Both the position numbers and the translations under genes were made by a program. Positions 16,865 to 25,980 of a stretch of DNA of 64,000 bases are shown in pieces (the first letter of the stretch is position 1; each line of letters starts with the position of its first letter). The notes beneath the pieces were generated by a model. It saw only the letters and a program-made list of their open reading frames with translations. It was not told the origin of the DNA and searched no databases. The DNA lies in NCBI RefSeq assembly GCF_019049325.1, contig NZ_JAGMUO010000006.1:1-64000 (forward strand), in the 5' to 3' direction. Source of the stretch: Streptomyces sp. AC512_CC834. Its GTDB lineage: Bacteria > Actinomycetota > Actinomycetes > Streptomycetales > Streptomycetaceae.

Positions 16865-18046
16865 TCAACAAGCCGGTCGGACGGGCTCCAGGGTGACGCT
16901 TCGGGGGACCTCGCCCACCAGGTGGAACCAACCGTCATCCGTCACTTCCGCGTCGATGCGGCCTCCGACGACATCGAACCGGCTGGCCAGGTTGTGCAGA
17001 CCGCTTCCGTCCGGACAGCGCTGTGCGGGTGCGCCCTCGACCACGCCGTCGTTGGCCACCAGGAGCCGGACCTTCCCCTGGTCGCCGACCGCCCGGATCA
17101 TGACATGGTTGACGTGTGCGTGCCTGAGCGCGTTGGTCACGCCCTCGCGTACCGCGGTGGCCAAAACGGTGTCCACGGCGGGCGGCAGGTTCCCGCACCG
17201 GATGTCTACCCGTGCGACGACTCCAAGGGAGTTCAGCACCGACTCCACGGAGGACACCTCGCTCTCCAGGGACATGCCCCGATAGCGCCGGGCCACCAGC
17301 CGCACGTCCGACAGGGCCTGGCGGGAGATGTCGAGAACTTCGTCGATCTCCTTGCGCGCCTGGTCCGGCCGGCTGGGCACCAGCCGGTAGATCAGTTCGC
17401 TCTTCAACGCGATGGAGGACAGGCTGTAGCCGAGCAGGTCGTGCAGGTCCATGGAGAAGCGGAGCCGCTCGCGCACGACAGCCCTACGGACCACTTCTGC
17501 TCGCGAGGCCCATGCCTCCGAGACGAGATGGGTGAGCCGGGCGAGGCCCAGGACGAGGAGCCCGCACAGGCCGACGGCCAGGGCGGACCCGATGGAGGGC
17601 AGCAGGGGCGCCCCCTGCACCGCGGCGCGCACGGGTGCGTCGGCGACGACCAATGCGAATGCGGCCCAGGCCCGGATTCCCGTGAGCAATAACAGCGCGG
17701 AACCCGCAAGCGGCCCGGTCAAACCGTTCCAGTTCGCTCCACCGAGCGCGGCGCAAGGATACGTCGCCGCCGCAATCAGAAGAAACAGGAAAGCCTTACG
17801 GTCGGGATTCCAGTGCCGATAGGGAAGGAAAGGGAGAATCGCTTGAAAGCCGAGCAGAGGTGTCGCGCACAGCACATAGGTGAAAATTTCACCTGCCTCG
17901 GCCGCACCCGCCACCATGTCGGCCAGAGCCAGCACACCGCTGCTCAGCACCACAGCGACAATCAATGACCGTGCGATCTTCAGAGCCACGCGTGCGCGAT
18001 CCGGTCGCTTATCACTGCAGGGCTCACCGCCAAATAAGGCATCCAC
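16865..18046 (-). CDS. DesK-like sensor histidine kinase with a TTA codon
   Basis: A 393-aa integral-membrane kinase with about five to six hydrophobic segments between residues 25 and 175 and no extracellular sensor domain. The HisKA_3 dimerisation box is FSMDLHDLLGYSLSSIAL with His202, and the ATPase N-box is REGVTNALRHAHV with a C-terminal GSGLHNLASR. The start is GTG 18046 with GGGGGA upstream. Codon 4 is TTA (18035-18037), a rare codon read by the bldA tRNA in Streptomyces, so expression is probably tied to development. It is the partner of the response regulator at 16239-16850 and divergent from the SARP gene at 18570. Confidence 0.92.
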   Translation of the reverse strand: MDALFGGEPCSDKRPDRARVALKIARSLIVAVVLSSGVLALADMVAGAAEAGEIFTYVLCATPLLGFQAILPFLPYRHWNPDRKAFLFLLIAAATYPCAALGGANWNGLTGPLAGSALLLLTGIRAWAAFALVVADAPVRAAVQGAPLLPSIGSALAVGLCGLLVLGLARLTHLVSEAWASRAEVVRRAVVRERLRFSMDLHDLLGYSLSSIALKSELIYRLVPSRPDQARKEIDEVLDISRQALSDVRLVARRYRGMSLESEVSSVESVLNSLGVVARVDIRCGNLPPAVDTVLATAVREGVTNALRHAHVNHVMIRAVGDQGKVRLLVANDGVVEGAPAQRCPDGSGLHNLASRFDVVGGRIDAEVTDDGWFHLVGEVPRSVTLEPVRPAC

Positions 18047-18569
18047 CTGTCCCCCGTACGCCTGAGATCAATTGCATTGTCAGTATTGCAACAGTCGCCA
18101 GCACATCGGACTCATATTAAACAGGAAGCACTTCTGAAACAACCGCGCCTATCCATTTGATCACAGTCAGTTATTTGAACCTGCTCAAAACAAGCCTCCT
18201 CGAACGCGGAGCCCGCTCCAGTAGTGCGGTCCGCCGCGGACCCGAGGGCTCGAAGGCGCTCCGGCCGACTTGGGGCAACAGGACGACGACGCCATCGTCG
18301 GCGCGGCTGAAACGTGGCTGGTTCCTGCGGTGCGTGGCTACGGGACGGGACGACGCGCAACGGGGGCTGCGGTGCCGGCCGTGGTCCGCGGCGCAGGGCA
18401 CCTCGTCACGTATGAATTCTCAATGTGACTCCGTGACGGCTGGTAGGGCGGCTTTCACGAAATGCGTATGACATATTCACGATGGCGCTCGTGCGCCCCT
18501 CACTGTGCGTCGGATCAGCCGGAGTGCCAGGCTCCACCACTGTCGTAGCAGAGTGCGAGGGGAGCACAG
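18047..18569. promoter_or_regulatory. Divergent regulatory region with a TTCACGA direct repeat
   Basis: This 523-bp gap between the kinase (minus) and SARP (plus) genes has no convincing ORF and is locally AT-richer around 18060-18180 (CATATTAAAC, ATTTGATCACAG). Two copies of TTCACGA begin at 18454 and 18476, exactly 22 bp or two helical turns apart, a geometry typical of SARP-binding direct repeats. They lie about 90-115 bp before the SARP start codon. Control of the SARP gene by itself or by another SARP is an inference. Confidence 0.5.
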
Positions 18570-19448
18570 ATGGAAATCAAGGTGCTGGGTCCGCTGACTG
18601 CTGAGGAGCGCGGGATCTCCGTGGTGCCGAGCGCGGCCAAGCCCAGACAGATCCTCGCCGTGCTCGCCTTCCAGGCAGGACGGGTCGTCACGGTGTCCAC
18701 GCTGATGGAGGAGATCTGGGGAGAGGCCGTGCCGCGCAGCGCTGCGACCACGCTTCAGACCTACATCCTCCAATTGCGCCGCAAGATCGCCGCGACGCTC
18801 CCGGAGCACGCTGAACGGGGCGCCAAGGACGTTTTGGTGACCCGGCACGGCGGCTATTTGCTCGACATGCCTCCCGGGCAGGTCGACGCCCAGGAGTACG
18901 AGCAGTGTGCGTCCGCCGGGCGGGCCGCGTTCGACGCGCGCGACGACGCCGCAGCATCCGAGCTGCTCAGTACGGCCCTCGGCATGTGGCGGGGCCCGGC
19001 TCTCGTCGACGTACGCGTCGGAAGGGTGCTGGAACTGGAGGTGCTCCGGATCGACCAGGACCGACTGGCCGTGCTCGAGCGCCGCATCGCCGCCGACCTG
19101 CGGCTGGCCCGGCACAGCGAACTCGTGCCGGAGCTGACCGTGTTGACGGCCCGGTATCCCATGCACGAGAACTTCTGCGCGCTGCTCATGCTGGCCGCCT
19201 ACCGTTCCGGCAACGCTTGGCGGGCTCTTCAGGCGTTTCAGCAGCTGCGGACCACTCTGATCGAGGAATTGGGCCTCGAGCCCTCCCCTCGGCTGCAACG
19301 GCTGCACCAGTCGGTACTGGCCGGCGACCCGGCACTGGACCTGGAGGCCGGCGACTCCGTCACGGCGGCTGCAGACGTGGCGCGTCGTGGGCGCAGGCCG
19401 GCCGGCGGGACGGTGGGGCGACTGCGGACACGAGCACAGTCACGCTGA
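18570..19448 (+). CDS. SARP-family pathway activator
   Basis: A 292-aa Streptomyces antibiotic regulatory protein. It has an OmpR-like winged-helix DNA-binding domain (MEIKVLGPLTAEERG...KPRQILAVLAFQAGRVVTVSTL...LQTYILQLRRKI, residues 1-100) followed by a bacterial transcriptional activator domain (VDAQEYEQCASAGRAAF to about 250). No NB-ARC/TPR extension is present, so it is a short, pathway-specific SARP. ATG 18570 follows GAGGGGAGCACAG. It stands immediately upstream of the type II minimal PKS and is the likely activator of the left region. I saw no TTA codon in this gene, unlike the second SARP. Confidence 0.92.
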   Translation: MEIKVLGPLTAEERGISVVPSAAKPRQILAVLAFQAGRVVTVSTLMEEIWGEAVPRSAATTLQTYILQLRRKIAATLPEHAERGAKDVLVTRHGGYLLDMPPGQVDAQEYEQCASAGRAAFDARDDAAASELLSTALGMWRGPALVDVRVGRVLELEVLRIDQDRLAVLERRIAADLRLARHSELVPELTVLTARYPMHENFCALLMLAAYRSGNAWRALQAFQQLRTTLIEELGLEPSPRLQRLHQSVLAGDPALDLEAGDSVTAAADVARRGRRPAGGTVGRLRTRAQSR

Positions 19449-20110
19449 TCATCATCGCCGTCCGTCTCGCCATGACAGCCGGCATGGGCACGCCCCCGAT
19501 CGGCCGGTCCCTGTGCCTCGGCTTGAGCGGGGACGGCGACGAGTAACGACGCCCGGGGCGCGGCGCTGTTCCGCTTCGTGGTGCAACCGGTCAGGACCGC
19601 CGGAATCTGCCGGTCAGGACCGCCGGAATCTGCGGGTCAGGGCCCATGGCCCCACCGAGGCAGGGCTTCGTCTCGCCCCAGCAGGGCGGTGCGTGGACTG
19701 CCGGCCGCTGTCCGGCCGGCGAGCGGGCCTACCGGAACAAGGAGCCGCACCCGGCGCGGGGCGCTCACCCGCCCCGGCTGGGCGCCGGCCGCCCACCGCG
19801 TGAACACCGCCATCGGCCGTCCGACCGTCACCCGGCTCGCCGCGTGGTCCCGAAGAAGCGTATCGCCGCACTCCATGTCGGCACGAGCGTTCGTCTAGGG
19901 AGCCACCGAACGATGAACCGGATCGACGACGGTGGCACGTCACGAGCGCACCACCGACCGATTCAGCGGGCGGGGCGCGAAGTCAGCGATCCTGCGGCGC
20001 CTCGCCCGCCGCTCCACCGGAACACCTCGACGAGAGAGGGCTTTCACAGTGACCGGCACAGCTCGGAGCGGCTCACGAATTCCAGGCCGCCGGATTTCCG
20101 CGGAAGCGAG
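19449..20110. other. 662-bp intergenic region before KS-alpha
   Basis: No gene with credible codon use or a homologous-looking product is visible between the SARP stop codon and the KS-alpha GTG. The region contains a tandem 23-bp repeat (listed separately) and probably the promoter and a long leader for the minimal PKS operon. An open frame runs through most of it upstream of KS-alpha, but its translation has no ketosynthase-like or other recognisable character. Confidence 0.5.
19587..19645 (+). repeat. 23-bp tandem repeat, two perfect copies and a partial third
   Basis: Units 19587-19609 and 19610-19632 are identical (each starts CCGGTCAGGACCGCC), and a third partial unit follows from 19633. 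Each unit carries GTCAG, at 19590, 19613 and 19636, so the motif recurs every 23 bp. It lies about 475-525 bp upstream of the KS-alpha start. It may be a regulator-binding array for the minimal PKS promoter, or replication slippage. Confidence 0.8.
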
Positions 20111-21382
20111 GTGACGGCCTTGCGCAGAGTCGCCATCACCGGCCTGGGCTCGGTGGCCCCGGGAGGCATCGGAGTAAAGGAGTACTGGGAGCTCCTCACC
20201 GCCGGCCGATCCGCCACGCGCACCATCAGCTTCTTCGACCCCTCGCCCTTCCGCTCGCAGGTCGCGGCCGAGTGCGACTTCGATCCGGCGTCGGCAGGGT
20301 TGACGCCGCAGGAGATCCGCCGGCTGGACCGAGCCGCCCAGTTCGCCGTGGTGAGCACCCGCGAGGCACTCGCCGACAGCGGCTTGCACGTCGGCGGCCT
20401 CGACCCCGGCAGAATCGGCACGTCGATCGGCAGCGCGGTGGGGTGCACCACGAGCCTGGAGCGTGAATACGTGGTCGTCAGCGACGGCGGGCGCAAGTGG
20501 CACGTCGACCACGAGTACGCCGTTCCCGAACTGTACCGGCACTTCGTACCCAACACGATGGCGGCTGAAGTCGCCTGGGTCGCGGGGGCCGAAGGTCCTG
20601 CCGCCGTGGTGTCGACGGGCTGCACTTCGGGGCTCGACGCGCTCGGTCACGCGGTGGAGCTGATCCGCGAGGGAAGTGCGGATGTGATGGTCGCCGGGGC
20701 CACCGAGGCTCCGATCTCCCCGATCACCTCCGCCTGCTTCGACGCCATCCACGCCACCACCCCGCACAACGACGAACCGGAACGGGCCTGCCGGCCCTTC
20801 GACCGGACCCGTGGCGGCCTGGTGTTGGGGGAAGGAGCGGCGATCATGGTGCTTGAGGAGTGGGAGAGTGCCCGAAAGCGCGGGGCACACATCTATGCCG
20901 AGATCGCCGGATTCGCCGCCCGGTGCAACGCATACCACATGACGGGGCTCAAGCCGGACGGGCGCGAAATGGCCGAGGCCATCGATGCCGCCCTGCACGA
21001 GGCCCGCCTCTCACCGCAGTCCATCGGCTACATCAACGCCCACGGCTCCGGCACGAAGATGAACGACCGCCATGAAACGGGCGCGTTCAAGCGCAGTCTG
21101 GGTGCCCACGCCCACGACGTGCCGATCAGCTCGGTCAAATCGATGATCGGGCACTCGCTCGGGGCGATCGGCTCCCTGGAGATCGTCGCCTGCGCGCTGG
21201 CCATCGAGCACGGTGTGCTGCCGCCAACCGCCAACCTGCACACGCCCGATCCCGAACTCGACCTCGACTACATCCCGTTGACCGCACGCGAGCAGCAGGC
21301 AGACGTGGTGCTCAGCGTGGGCAGCGGTTTCGGCGGCTTCCAGAGCGCCATGCTGCTCACCCGCCCGGGAGCCCGGTCATGA
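20111..21382 (+). CDS. Type II PKS ketosynthase alpha (KS-alpha)
   Basis: A 423-aa chain-elongating ketosynthase subunit. N-terminal RRVAITGLGSVAPGGIG; active-site Cys171 in VVSTGCTSGLDALG; catalytic His in INAHGSGTKMNDRHE and VKSMIGHSLGAIG; C-terminal VLSVGSGFGGFQSAM. These are diagnostic of KS-alpha of aromatic polyketide synthases. GTG 20111 follows GGAAGCGAG. The stop codon overlaps the KS-beta start in ATGA, so the two subunits are translationally coupled, as expected for the obligate heterodimer. It extends a malonyl chain on the ACP at 22635-22904. Confidence 0.96.
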   Translation: MTALRRVAITGLGSVAPGGIGVKEYWELLTAGRSATRTISFFDPSPFRSQVAAECDFDPASAGLTPQEIRRLDRAAQFAVVSTREALADSGLHVGGLDPGRIGTSIGSAVGCTTSLEREYVVVSDGGRKWHVDHEYAVPELYRHFVPNTMAAEVAWVAGAEGPAAVVSTGCTSGLDALGHAVELIREGSADVMVAGATEAPISPITSACFDAIHATTPHNDEPERACRPFDRTRGGLVLGEGAAIMVLEEWESARKRGAHIYAEIAGFAARCNAYHMTGLKPDGREMAEAIDAALHEARLSPQSIGYINAHGSGTKMNDRHETGAFKRSLGAHAHDVPISSVKSMIGHSLGAIGSLEIVACALAIEHGVLPPTANLHTPDPELDLDYIPLTAREQQADVVLSVGSGFGGFQSAMLLTRPGARS

Positions 21383-22599
21383 CCGCCGCCGTCGTGACCG
21401 GCCTCGGTGTCGCCGCGCCGAACGGCCTGGGCACACAGGCGTTCTGGAAGGCCACTCTGGCGGGACAGAGCGCTCTGGCCCCGCTGACCCGTTTCGATCA
21501 CGCCCCGTACCCGTCCGTGCTCGCCGGTGAGATCAAGGCCTTCGTCGCCGAGGAGCACATATCCAGTCGGCTGATGCCGCAGACGGACCACATGACCCGG
21601 CTCGCGCTCGCGGCCGCCGACTGGGCCATCGGCGACGCCGGCACCGACCTGCGGCACCTGCCCGAATACGGCATGGGTGTGGTGACCGCCGCCTCCGGTG
21701 GTGCCGTCGAGTTCGGCCAGCGGGAACTGGAGAACCTGTGGAGCAGGGGCAAGGAGTACGTCAGCGCCTACCAGTCCTTCGCCTGGTTCTACGCGGTCAA
21801 CACCGGCCAGATCTCCATCCGGCACAAGATGCGCGGCCCCAGCGGAGTCCTGCTCACCGAACAGGCGGGCGGCATCGACGCCATCGGTCACGCCCGGCGG
21901 CACATCCGCAAGGGCACACCCCTCGTGCTGTCCGGCGGTGTGGACTCAGCGCTGTGCCCCTGGGGCTGGGTGCCTCAACTCACCACCGCCCGGATGAGCA
22001 CCGTGGCCGACCCGGACCGTGCCTACCTGCCCTTCTCCGCGGACGCCTCCGGGTACGTCGTCGGTGAGGGAGGTGCCGTCGTCGTCCTGGAGGATGCGGC
22101 CTCGGCCCGGGAGCGCGGTGCTCCACACATCTACGGCGAGGTCGCCGGCTACGCGGCGACCCTCGACCCGGCGCCCGCCGCAGGCCGGCCGCCCGGCCTG
22201 CGGCGGGCGGCCGAGAACGCCATCGCCGACGCGGGCCTGACCTCGCAGGACATCGACGTGGTCTTCGCCGATGCGGCCGGCGTGCCCGAACTGGACCAGG
22301 CCGAGGCGGCAGCCATCACGGGGCTGTTCGGACGGCGCGCGGTGCCGGTGACCGCACCCAAGACCATGACCGGCCGGCTGCTCGCCGGAGGCGCGGCTCT
22401 CGATGTGGCCACGGCGTTGCTCGCACTGCGTGAGGGAGTGATTCCTCCGACGGTCAACGTGCGGACTCCCGCGCCCGCGTACGGACTCGATCTGGTCGTC
22501 GATCAGCCCCGTGACAGCAGCCTGCGCTCGGCTCTGGTCCTGGCCCGCGGATTCGGGGGTTTCAACGCGGCCCTCGTACTGCGCCGTTGCGACCACTGA
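21379..22599 (+). CDS. Type II PKS chain-length factor (KS-beta)
   Basis: A 406-aa KS-beta/CLF. The ketosynthase fold is intact (AAVVTGLGVAAPNGLG...GFGGFNAALVL) but the nucleophile is Gln162 in LLTEQAGGIDAIG, the hallmark of CLFs, whose Gln supports decarboxylative priming. The start ATG 21379 overlaps the KS-alpha stop codon by 4 nt. CLF residues lining the tunnel set chain length, but I cannot deduce the length from the sequence by eye. Confidence 0.96.
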   Translation: MTAAVVTGLGVAAPNGLGTQAFWKATLAGQSALAPLTRFDHAPYPSVLAGEIKAFVAEEHISSRLMPQTDHMTRLALAAADWAIGDAGTDLRHLPEYGMGVVTAASGGAVEFGQRELENLWSRGKEYVSAYQSFAWFYAVNTGQISIRHKMRGPSGVLLTEQAGGIDAIGHARRHIRKGTPLVLSGGVDSALCPWGWVPQLTTARMSTVADPDRAYLPFSADASGYVVGEGGAVVVLEDAASARERGAPHIYGEVAGYAATLDPAPAAGRPPGLRRAAENAIADAGLTSQDIDVVFADAAGVPELDQAEAAAITGLFGRRAVPVTAPKTMTGRLLAGGAALDVATALLALREGVIPPTVNVRTPAPAYGLDLVVDQPRDSSLRSALVLARGFGGFNAALVLRRCDH

Positions 22600-22634
22600 C
22601 CTGATGGCCCCACACCCAACGAGAGGACCCTGGT

Positions 22635-22904
22635 ATGTCCGCCAGCACGGTAACCCTGACCGACCTCACCCGGATGCTGCGTGAGAGCGCGGGCGAGGAA
22701 GAAGGCGTCGACCTGGACGGAGACGTCCTGGATGTCTCCTTCGACGAGCTCGGCTACGACTCCCTGGCCATGCTCCAGGTCATCGGCCAGGTTCAGCGCG
22801 AATACGGCATCCGGCTGCCGGACGAGACGGTCGCTGACGCGGACACCCCTCGTGCCCTGCTGGCATTGATCAACACCAGCGGGCAGGTGCCGCAGACCCG
22901 CTGA
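22635..22904 (+). CDS. Type II PKS acyl carrier protein
   Basis: An 89-aa acidic four-helix carrier protein. The phosphopantetheine attachment Ser43 lies in FDELGYDSLAMLQ, close to the LGYDSLA consensus of type II aromatic PKS ACPs. ATG 22635 follows GAGAGGACC and lies 35 nt after KS-beta. With the two ketosynthase subunits it completes the minimal PKS. Confidence 0.96.
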   Translation: MSASTVTLTDLTRMLRESAGEEEGVDLDGDVLDVSFDELGYDSLAMLQVIGQVQREYGIRLPDETVADADTPRALLALINTSGQVPQTR

Positions 22905-22942
22905 AGCACCGTCGACGGTCCCTGCGACGACAGGAGGCACAG

Positions 22943-24637
22943 TTGCTCCGCACAGCCCTGAGGGTTGTCACCCGAGATCTGGCACTTCCCGAGCAAACCT
23001 CGGCGGGGCAACCGCCGGTGGGCGGGCAAGGCGTCGACGCCGCGCTCGAGGCCTTCGGCCTCACCGGCTCCTCGACGCGCACGCGGACCGTCGTCTTCCT
23101 GGTGACCGGCGATTTCCCACAGCCGGTTCACTCCGGCTTCGAAAATGTCGCCGTGCGCACGGCGGAGTCGACGGTGCTGGCTCTGGTGCTGGCGCATGCC
23201 GCACTCAACGGCGGCGGCAAGGACGTCGCCCTGGTGCTCGCCGCTCCCGATGGGCCCGGCCCCGTCCGGGCCCATCGAGTGACCCTGCGCGCGGTGGCGC
23301 GGGGGGACCGCCCGGCGCCCGGTACCGGCCCGTCGCACGGGCCGGTGGCCGACAGCGCTCGGTTGCTGCTCTGGTCCGGCCGCCGTGTCGGCGACGAGAC
23401 ACGGACCCGTGCCCGACTGCGCTCGGTGGTCGATCGGATGACGGACGACATGTTCCGCGCCCTGCCCGCAGTGGTGCCCTGCGGGCAGGGCGCGGGTCTC
23501 GTTCGGGCGGCCGCCGTGTGCAGCTTGGAGGATCCCGCCGCCGCGCTGGACACGGCACGGGCGGTCACGGCCGGCACCCCCCGCCCGGTGGCCCTGCTCT
23601 TTCCGGGCCAGGGCTCACAGCACACCGCGATGGCCTGCGGGCTCTATCGGCACGAGCCGGTGTTCACCGAGGCCGTCGACACGGTGCTGGAGCTCATGGG
23701 CGACGAGGGCGCGGCCATTCGCGCCGACTGGCTCACCCCGAACGGACCGCTCATCGACATCGATGACGTCCGGCGCGCGCAGCCGCTGCTGTTCGCCGTG
23801 GACTACGCCCTCGGCAAGTTGGTCATGAGCTGGGGGATCCGTCCGACGGCACTCCTGGGGCACAGTGCCGGCGAACTGGTGGCGGCCACGTTCGCCGGTG
23901 TCGTGTCGCTCGAGGACGCTGTCACGATGATGCGGGAGCGCGTCCGGCACGCGCTGTCCGTCCCGGCCGGCGGAATGCTCGCGGTCGCGGCGTCCGAGAC
24001 CCACCTGCGCTCCTATCTGGTGGACGAGGTGGCCATCGCCGCGGTCAACGCCACCCTGCAGACCATGCTGGCCGGCCCCGCTGCCCAGCTGTCCGCCGTG
24101 GAGAAGCGGCTGCGTGCCGACGGACACACCGTCGTGGCGGTACCGGCGACCAGCCCCTTCCACTCTCCTGCCATGGCCCCGGCCGCCGACGCCGTCGAGC
24201 GGGAGTACACCCGGATCGGGCTGCGGTCCCCGCGCCTTGCGCTCTACTCCGGTTACACCGGGGAGCTGATGAGCGACCGGGACGCGCTGAGCCCCCGGTT
24301 CTGGGCTCGCCAGATCACGGACACGGTGTACTTCAGGCCGGCCCTCGACCAGTTGCTCGCCGCGGAGGACATGCTGCTCGTCGAGGCCGGACCGCGCCAG
24401 ACGCTGACCGCGTTCGCACGCCGGCACCCGGCAGTGCGCAGCGGGGCGAGCGCGGTGGTGCCGATGCTTCCGGCCCGTTCCGGAAGTCCGGCAGCGGACC
24501 GGCTCGCTCTGCTCGGCACGGTGGCCCGGCTGTGGACCGAGGGCCATGATCTCGACGCCGCCGCACTCAGCCGCCTCTGGTACGACGGTGAAGACCGTGC
24601 CGCCCTCCTGTCACCCCTCGAGCCGGGACACCGATGA
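22943..24637 (+). CDS. Discrete acyltransferase with a type I PKS-like N-terminal linker
   Basis: A 564-aa protein. Residues about 220-520 are a complete malonyl/acyl transferase domain: LLFPGQGSQHTAM, the nucleophile motif GHSAGELVAA, and SPFHSPAM for the catalytic His. Residues 1-210 are not a free-standing AT feature. They read like the end of a ketosynthase (DVALVLAAP) and a KS-AT linker (ARLLLWSGRRVGDETRTRARL), so the gene seems to derive from a type I PKS module. TTG 22943 follows AGGAGGCACAG. Type II systems usually borrow the fatty-acid MCAT; a cluster AT is expected when a non-acetate starter is used, for starter loading or for removing acetyl primers. Confidence 0.88.
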   Translation: MLRTALRVVTRDLALPEQTSAGQPPVGGQGVDAALEAFGLTGSSTRTRTVVFLVTGDFPQPVHSGFENVAVRTAESTVLALVLAHAALNGGGKDVALVLAAPDGPGPVRAHRVTLRAVARGDRPAPGTGPSHGPVADSARLLLWSGRRVGDETRTRARLRSVVDRMTDDMFRALPAVVPCGQGAGLVRAAAVCSLEDPAAALDTARAVTAGTPRPVALLFPGQGSQHTAMACGLYRHEPVFTEAVDTVLELMGDEGAAIRADWLTPNGPLIDIDDVRRAQPLLFAVDYALGKLVMSWGIRPTALLGHSAGELVAATFAGVVSLEDAVTMMRERVRHALSVPAGGMLAVAASETHLRSYLVDEVAIAAVNATLQTMLAGPAAQLSAVEKRLRADGHTVVAVPATSPFHSPAMAPAADAVEREYTRIGLRSPRLALYSGYTGELMSDRDALSPRFWARQITDTVYFRPALDQLLAAEDMLLVEAGPRQTLTAFARRHPAVRSGASAVVPMLPARSGSPAADRLALLGTVARLWTEGHDLDAAALSRLWYDGEDRAALLSPLEPGHR

Positions 24638-24825
24638 TGCTCACCCGAGTTCTGCGCGCCCTCGAACGGGCGATGATCGCCGCGGGAAGCATCTGGGTGT
24701 ACGTCCCGCCCCTCCCCCCTCTCGAGGGGCCCGGTCCGGGACATCCCGAGAGTGTCGCCCGAGGGGGTCCGCTCAGCGCGGCCGAGCGCGACCTCGAGCG
24801 TGCTCTGCTCGGCGAATGCGAGTGA
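24634..24825 (+). CDS. DUF6059-type small protein
   Basis: 63 aa; starts at the ATGA overlap with the AT gene, so it is translationally coupled. The pattern LRALERAMIAAGSIWVYVPP, then Pro/Gly-rich GPGPGHPE and a C-terminal LSAAERDLERALLGE, matches the small DUF6059 proteins often annotated beside Streptomyces polyketide and transport genes. It has one weakly hydrophobic N-terminal helix. Function is unknown. Confidence 0.8.
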   Translation: MMLTRVLRALERAMIAAGSIWVYVPPLPPLEGPGPGHPESVARGGPLSAAERDLERALLGECE

Positions 24826-24835
24826 CGGTACGTCA

Positions 24836-24871
24836 CGCGGCCGGCCCGATGTCCAGATTGGGCCGGCCGCG
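24836..24871. terminator. Bidirectional terminator hairpin
   Basis: A perfect 12-bp GC stem (24836-24847 with 24860-24871) and a 12-nt loop lie in the 84-bp gap between the rightward PKS operon and the leftward E1-beta gene. Confidence 0.7.
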
Positions 24872-24909
24872 GACAGTGTGCGCAGTGGTACCGAGGCAGC
24901 ATGCGGTGT

Positions 24910-25947
24910 TCAGTACGGTCCTTGGAATCCCGCGGCGACATCGGCCAGCGCGGGCAGGTCTCCCGGTGCTTGCCCGCACAGTTGCAGGCAAGCCTCCACT
25001 ATGCCGCCGGCACCGGGGTGAAACGCCTCCTCCAGCGGCCAGGACACCGGCGCAGGGCAGTCCGGAAGTGCCAGCCGCCGTATCGGCGCCGTGAGGGCGT
25101 GCGGTATGTGCTCGGCCACCACGGCCGCCACTTCCGCGGTGAATCCGTACTGTGCCCAGCTGGTGTCGGCCACGACCAGCCGCCCCGTCCTGGCCACGGA
25201 CTCACAGATGATCCGATCGTCCAGCGGCCGCAGGCTGCGTACGTCGACCACTTCCACACTGATGCCTCGTTCGGCCAGTTGAACGGCCGCCCGTTCCGCC
25301 TCGTGGACCATGAGGGAGGTGGCGACCACGGTCACGTCGCCGCCGCGGCGCGCGATCCGGCCGACGCCGAAGGGGATGCCGGTGGCCCCGGCCGGCACCT
25401 CTCCGGTCAGCGGGTACAGGTTGCGGTTCTCCACGAGGACGACGGGTGTGTCACCGGTCAGCGCCTGGACCAGCAGCCCCTTGGCATCGGCGGGCGACGC
25501 GGGGGCCGCCACGTACAGCCCCGCGTAGTGGGCGAAGGTCGCGTGCGGGCTCTGCGAGTGTGTCGCTCCTTGTCCCCAGCCGCGTCCGACCACGCCTCGC
25601 GTGACGACGGGCACTCCGCCCTTGTCCCCGCCGTACATGTAGCGCCACTTGGCGGCCAGGTTCACCAGCGGGTCCAGTGCCAGGAACATGAAGTCGGCCC
25701 GCGTGTGCACCAGCAGTGGCCGCAGGCCGCAGGCCGCCGCGCCTACCGCGAACCCCGCCGTGGCGTTCTCGGAATTGGGCACATCGATCACACGGTTCGC
25801 GCCGAACCGTGCGAACGCCTCCTTCGTGGTGCCGAAGGTGCCCTTGATGTCGTCAACCCCCTCCCCCGCGATAAAGATGCTCTCGTCCGCCTCCATGCAC
25901 TGCATGGTGGCCTCGCTGATCGCCTGCCAATAGGTGAGAGTTCGCAC
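24910..25947 (-). CDS. TPP-dependent dehydrogenase E1 beta subunit
   Basis: A 345-aa 2-oxoacid dehydrogenase E1 beta-like subunit: MRTLTYWQAISEATMQCMEAD, GEGVDDIKGTFGTT, NSENATAGFAVGAA (conserved Glu that contacts TPP), and a transketolase C-terminal domain with VDVRSLRPLD and VVADTSW. It forms an operon with E1 alpha (33-nt gap; alpha is upstream). No E2 or E3 gene is nearby. Pairs of this kind beside dTDP-sugar genes add a two-carbon acetyl branch from pyruvate to a keto-sugar in eurekanate and octose biosynthesis. Provision of a branched starter CoA is the alternative. GTG 25947 follows GAGGACC. Confidence 0.87.
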   Translation of the reverse strand: MRTLTYWQAISEATMQCMEADESIFIAGEGVDDIKGTFGTTKEAFARFGANRVIDVPNSENATAGFAVGAAACGLRPLLVHTRADFMFLALDPLVNLAAKWRYMYGGDKGGVPVVTRGVVGRGWGQGATHSQSPHATFAHYAGLYVAAPASPADAKGLLVQALTGDTPVVLVENRNLYPLTGEVPAGATGIPFGVGRIARRGGDVTVVATSLMVHEAERAAVQLAERGISVEVVDVRSLRPLDDRIICESVARTGRLVVADTSWAQYGFTAEVAAVVAEHIPHALTAPIRRLALPDCPAPVSWPLEEAFHPGAGGIVEACLQLCGQAPGDLPALADVAAGFQGPY

Positions 25948-25980
25948 GAGTGCTGGTCCTCTTCGTCGGGTGCACCGGTG

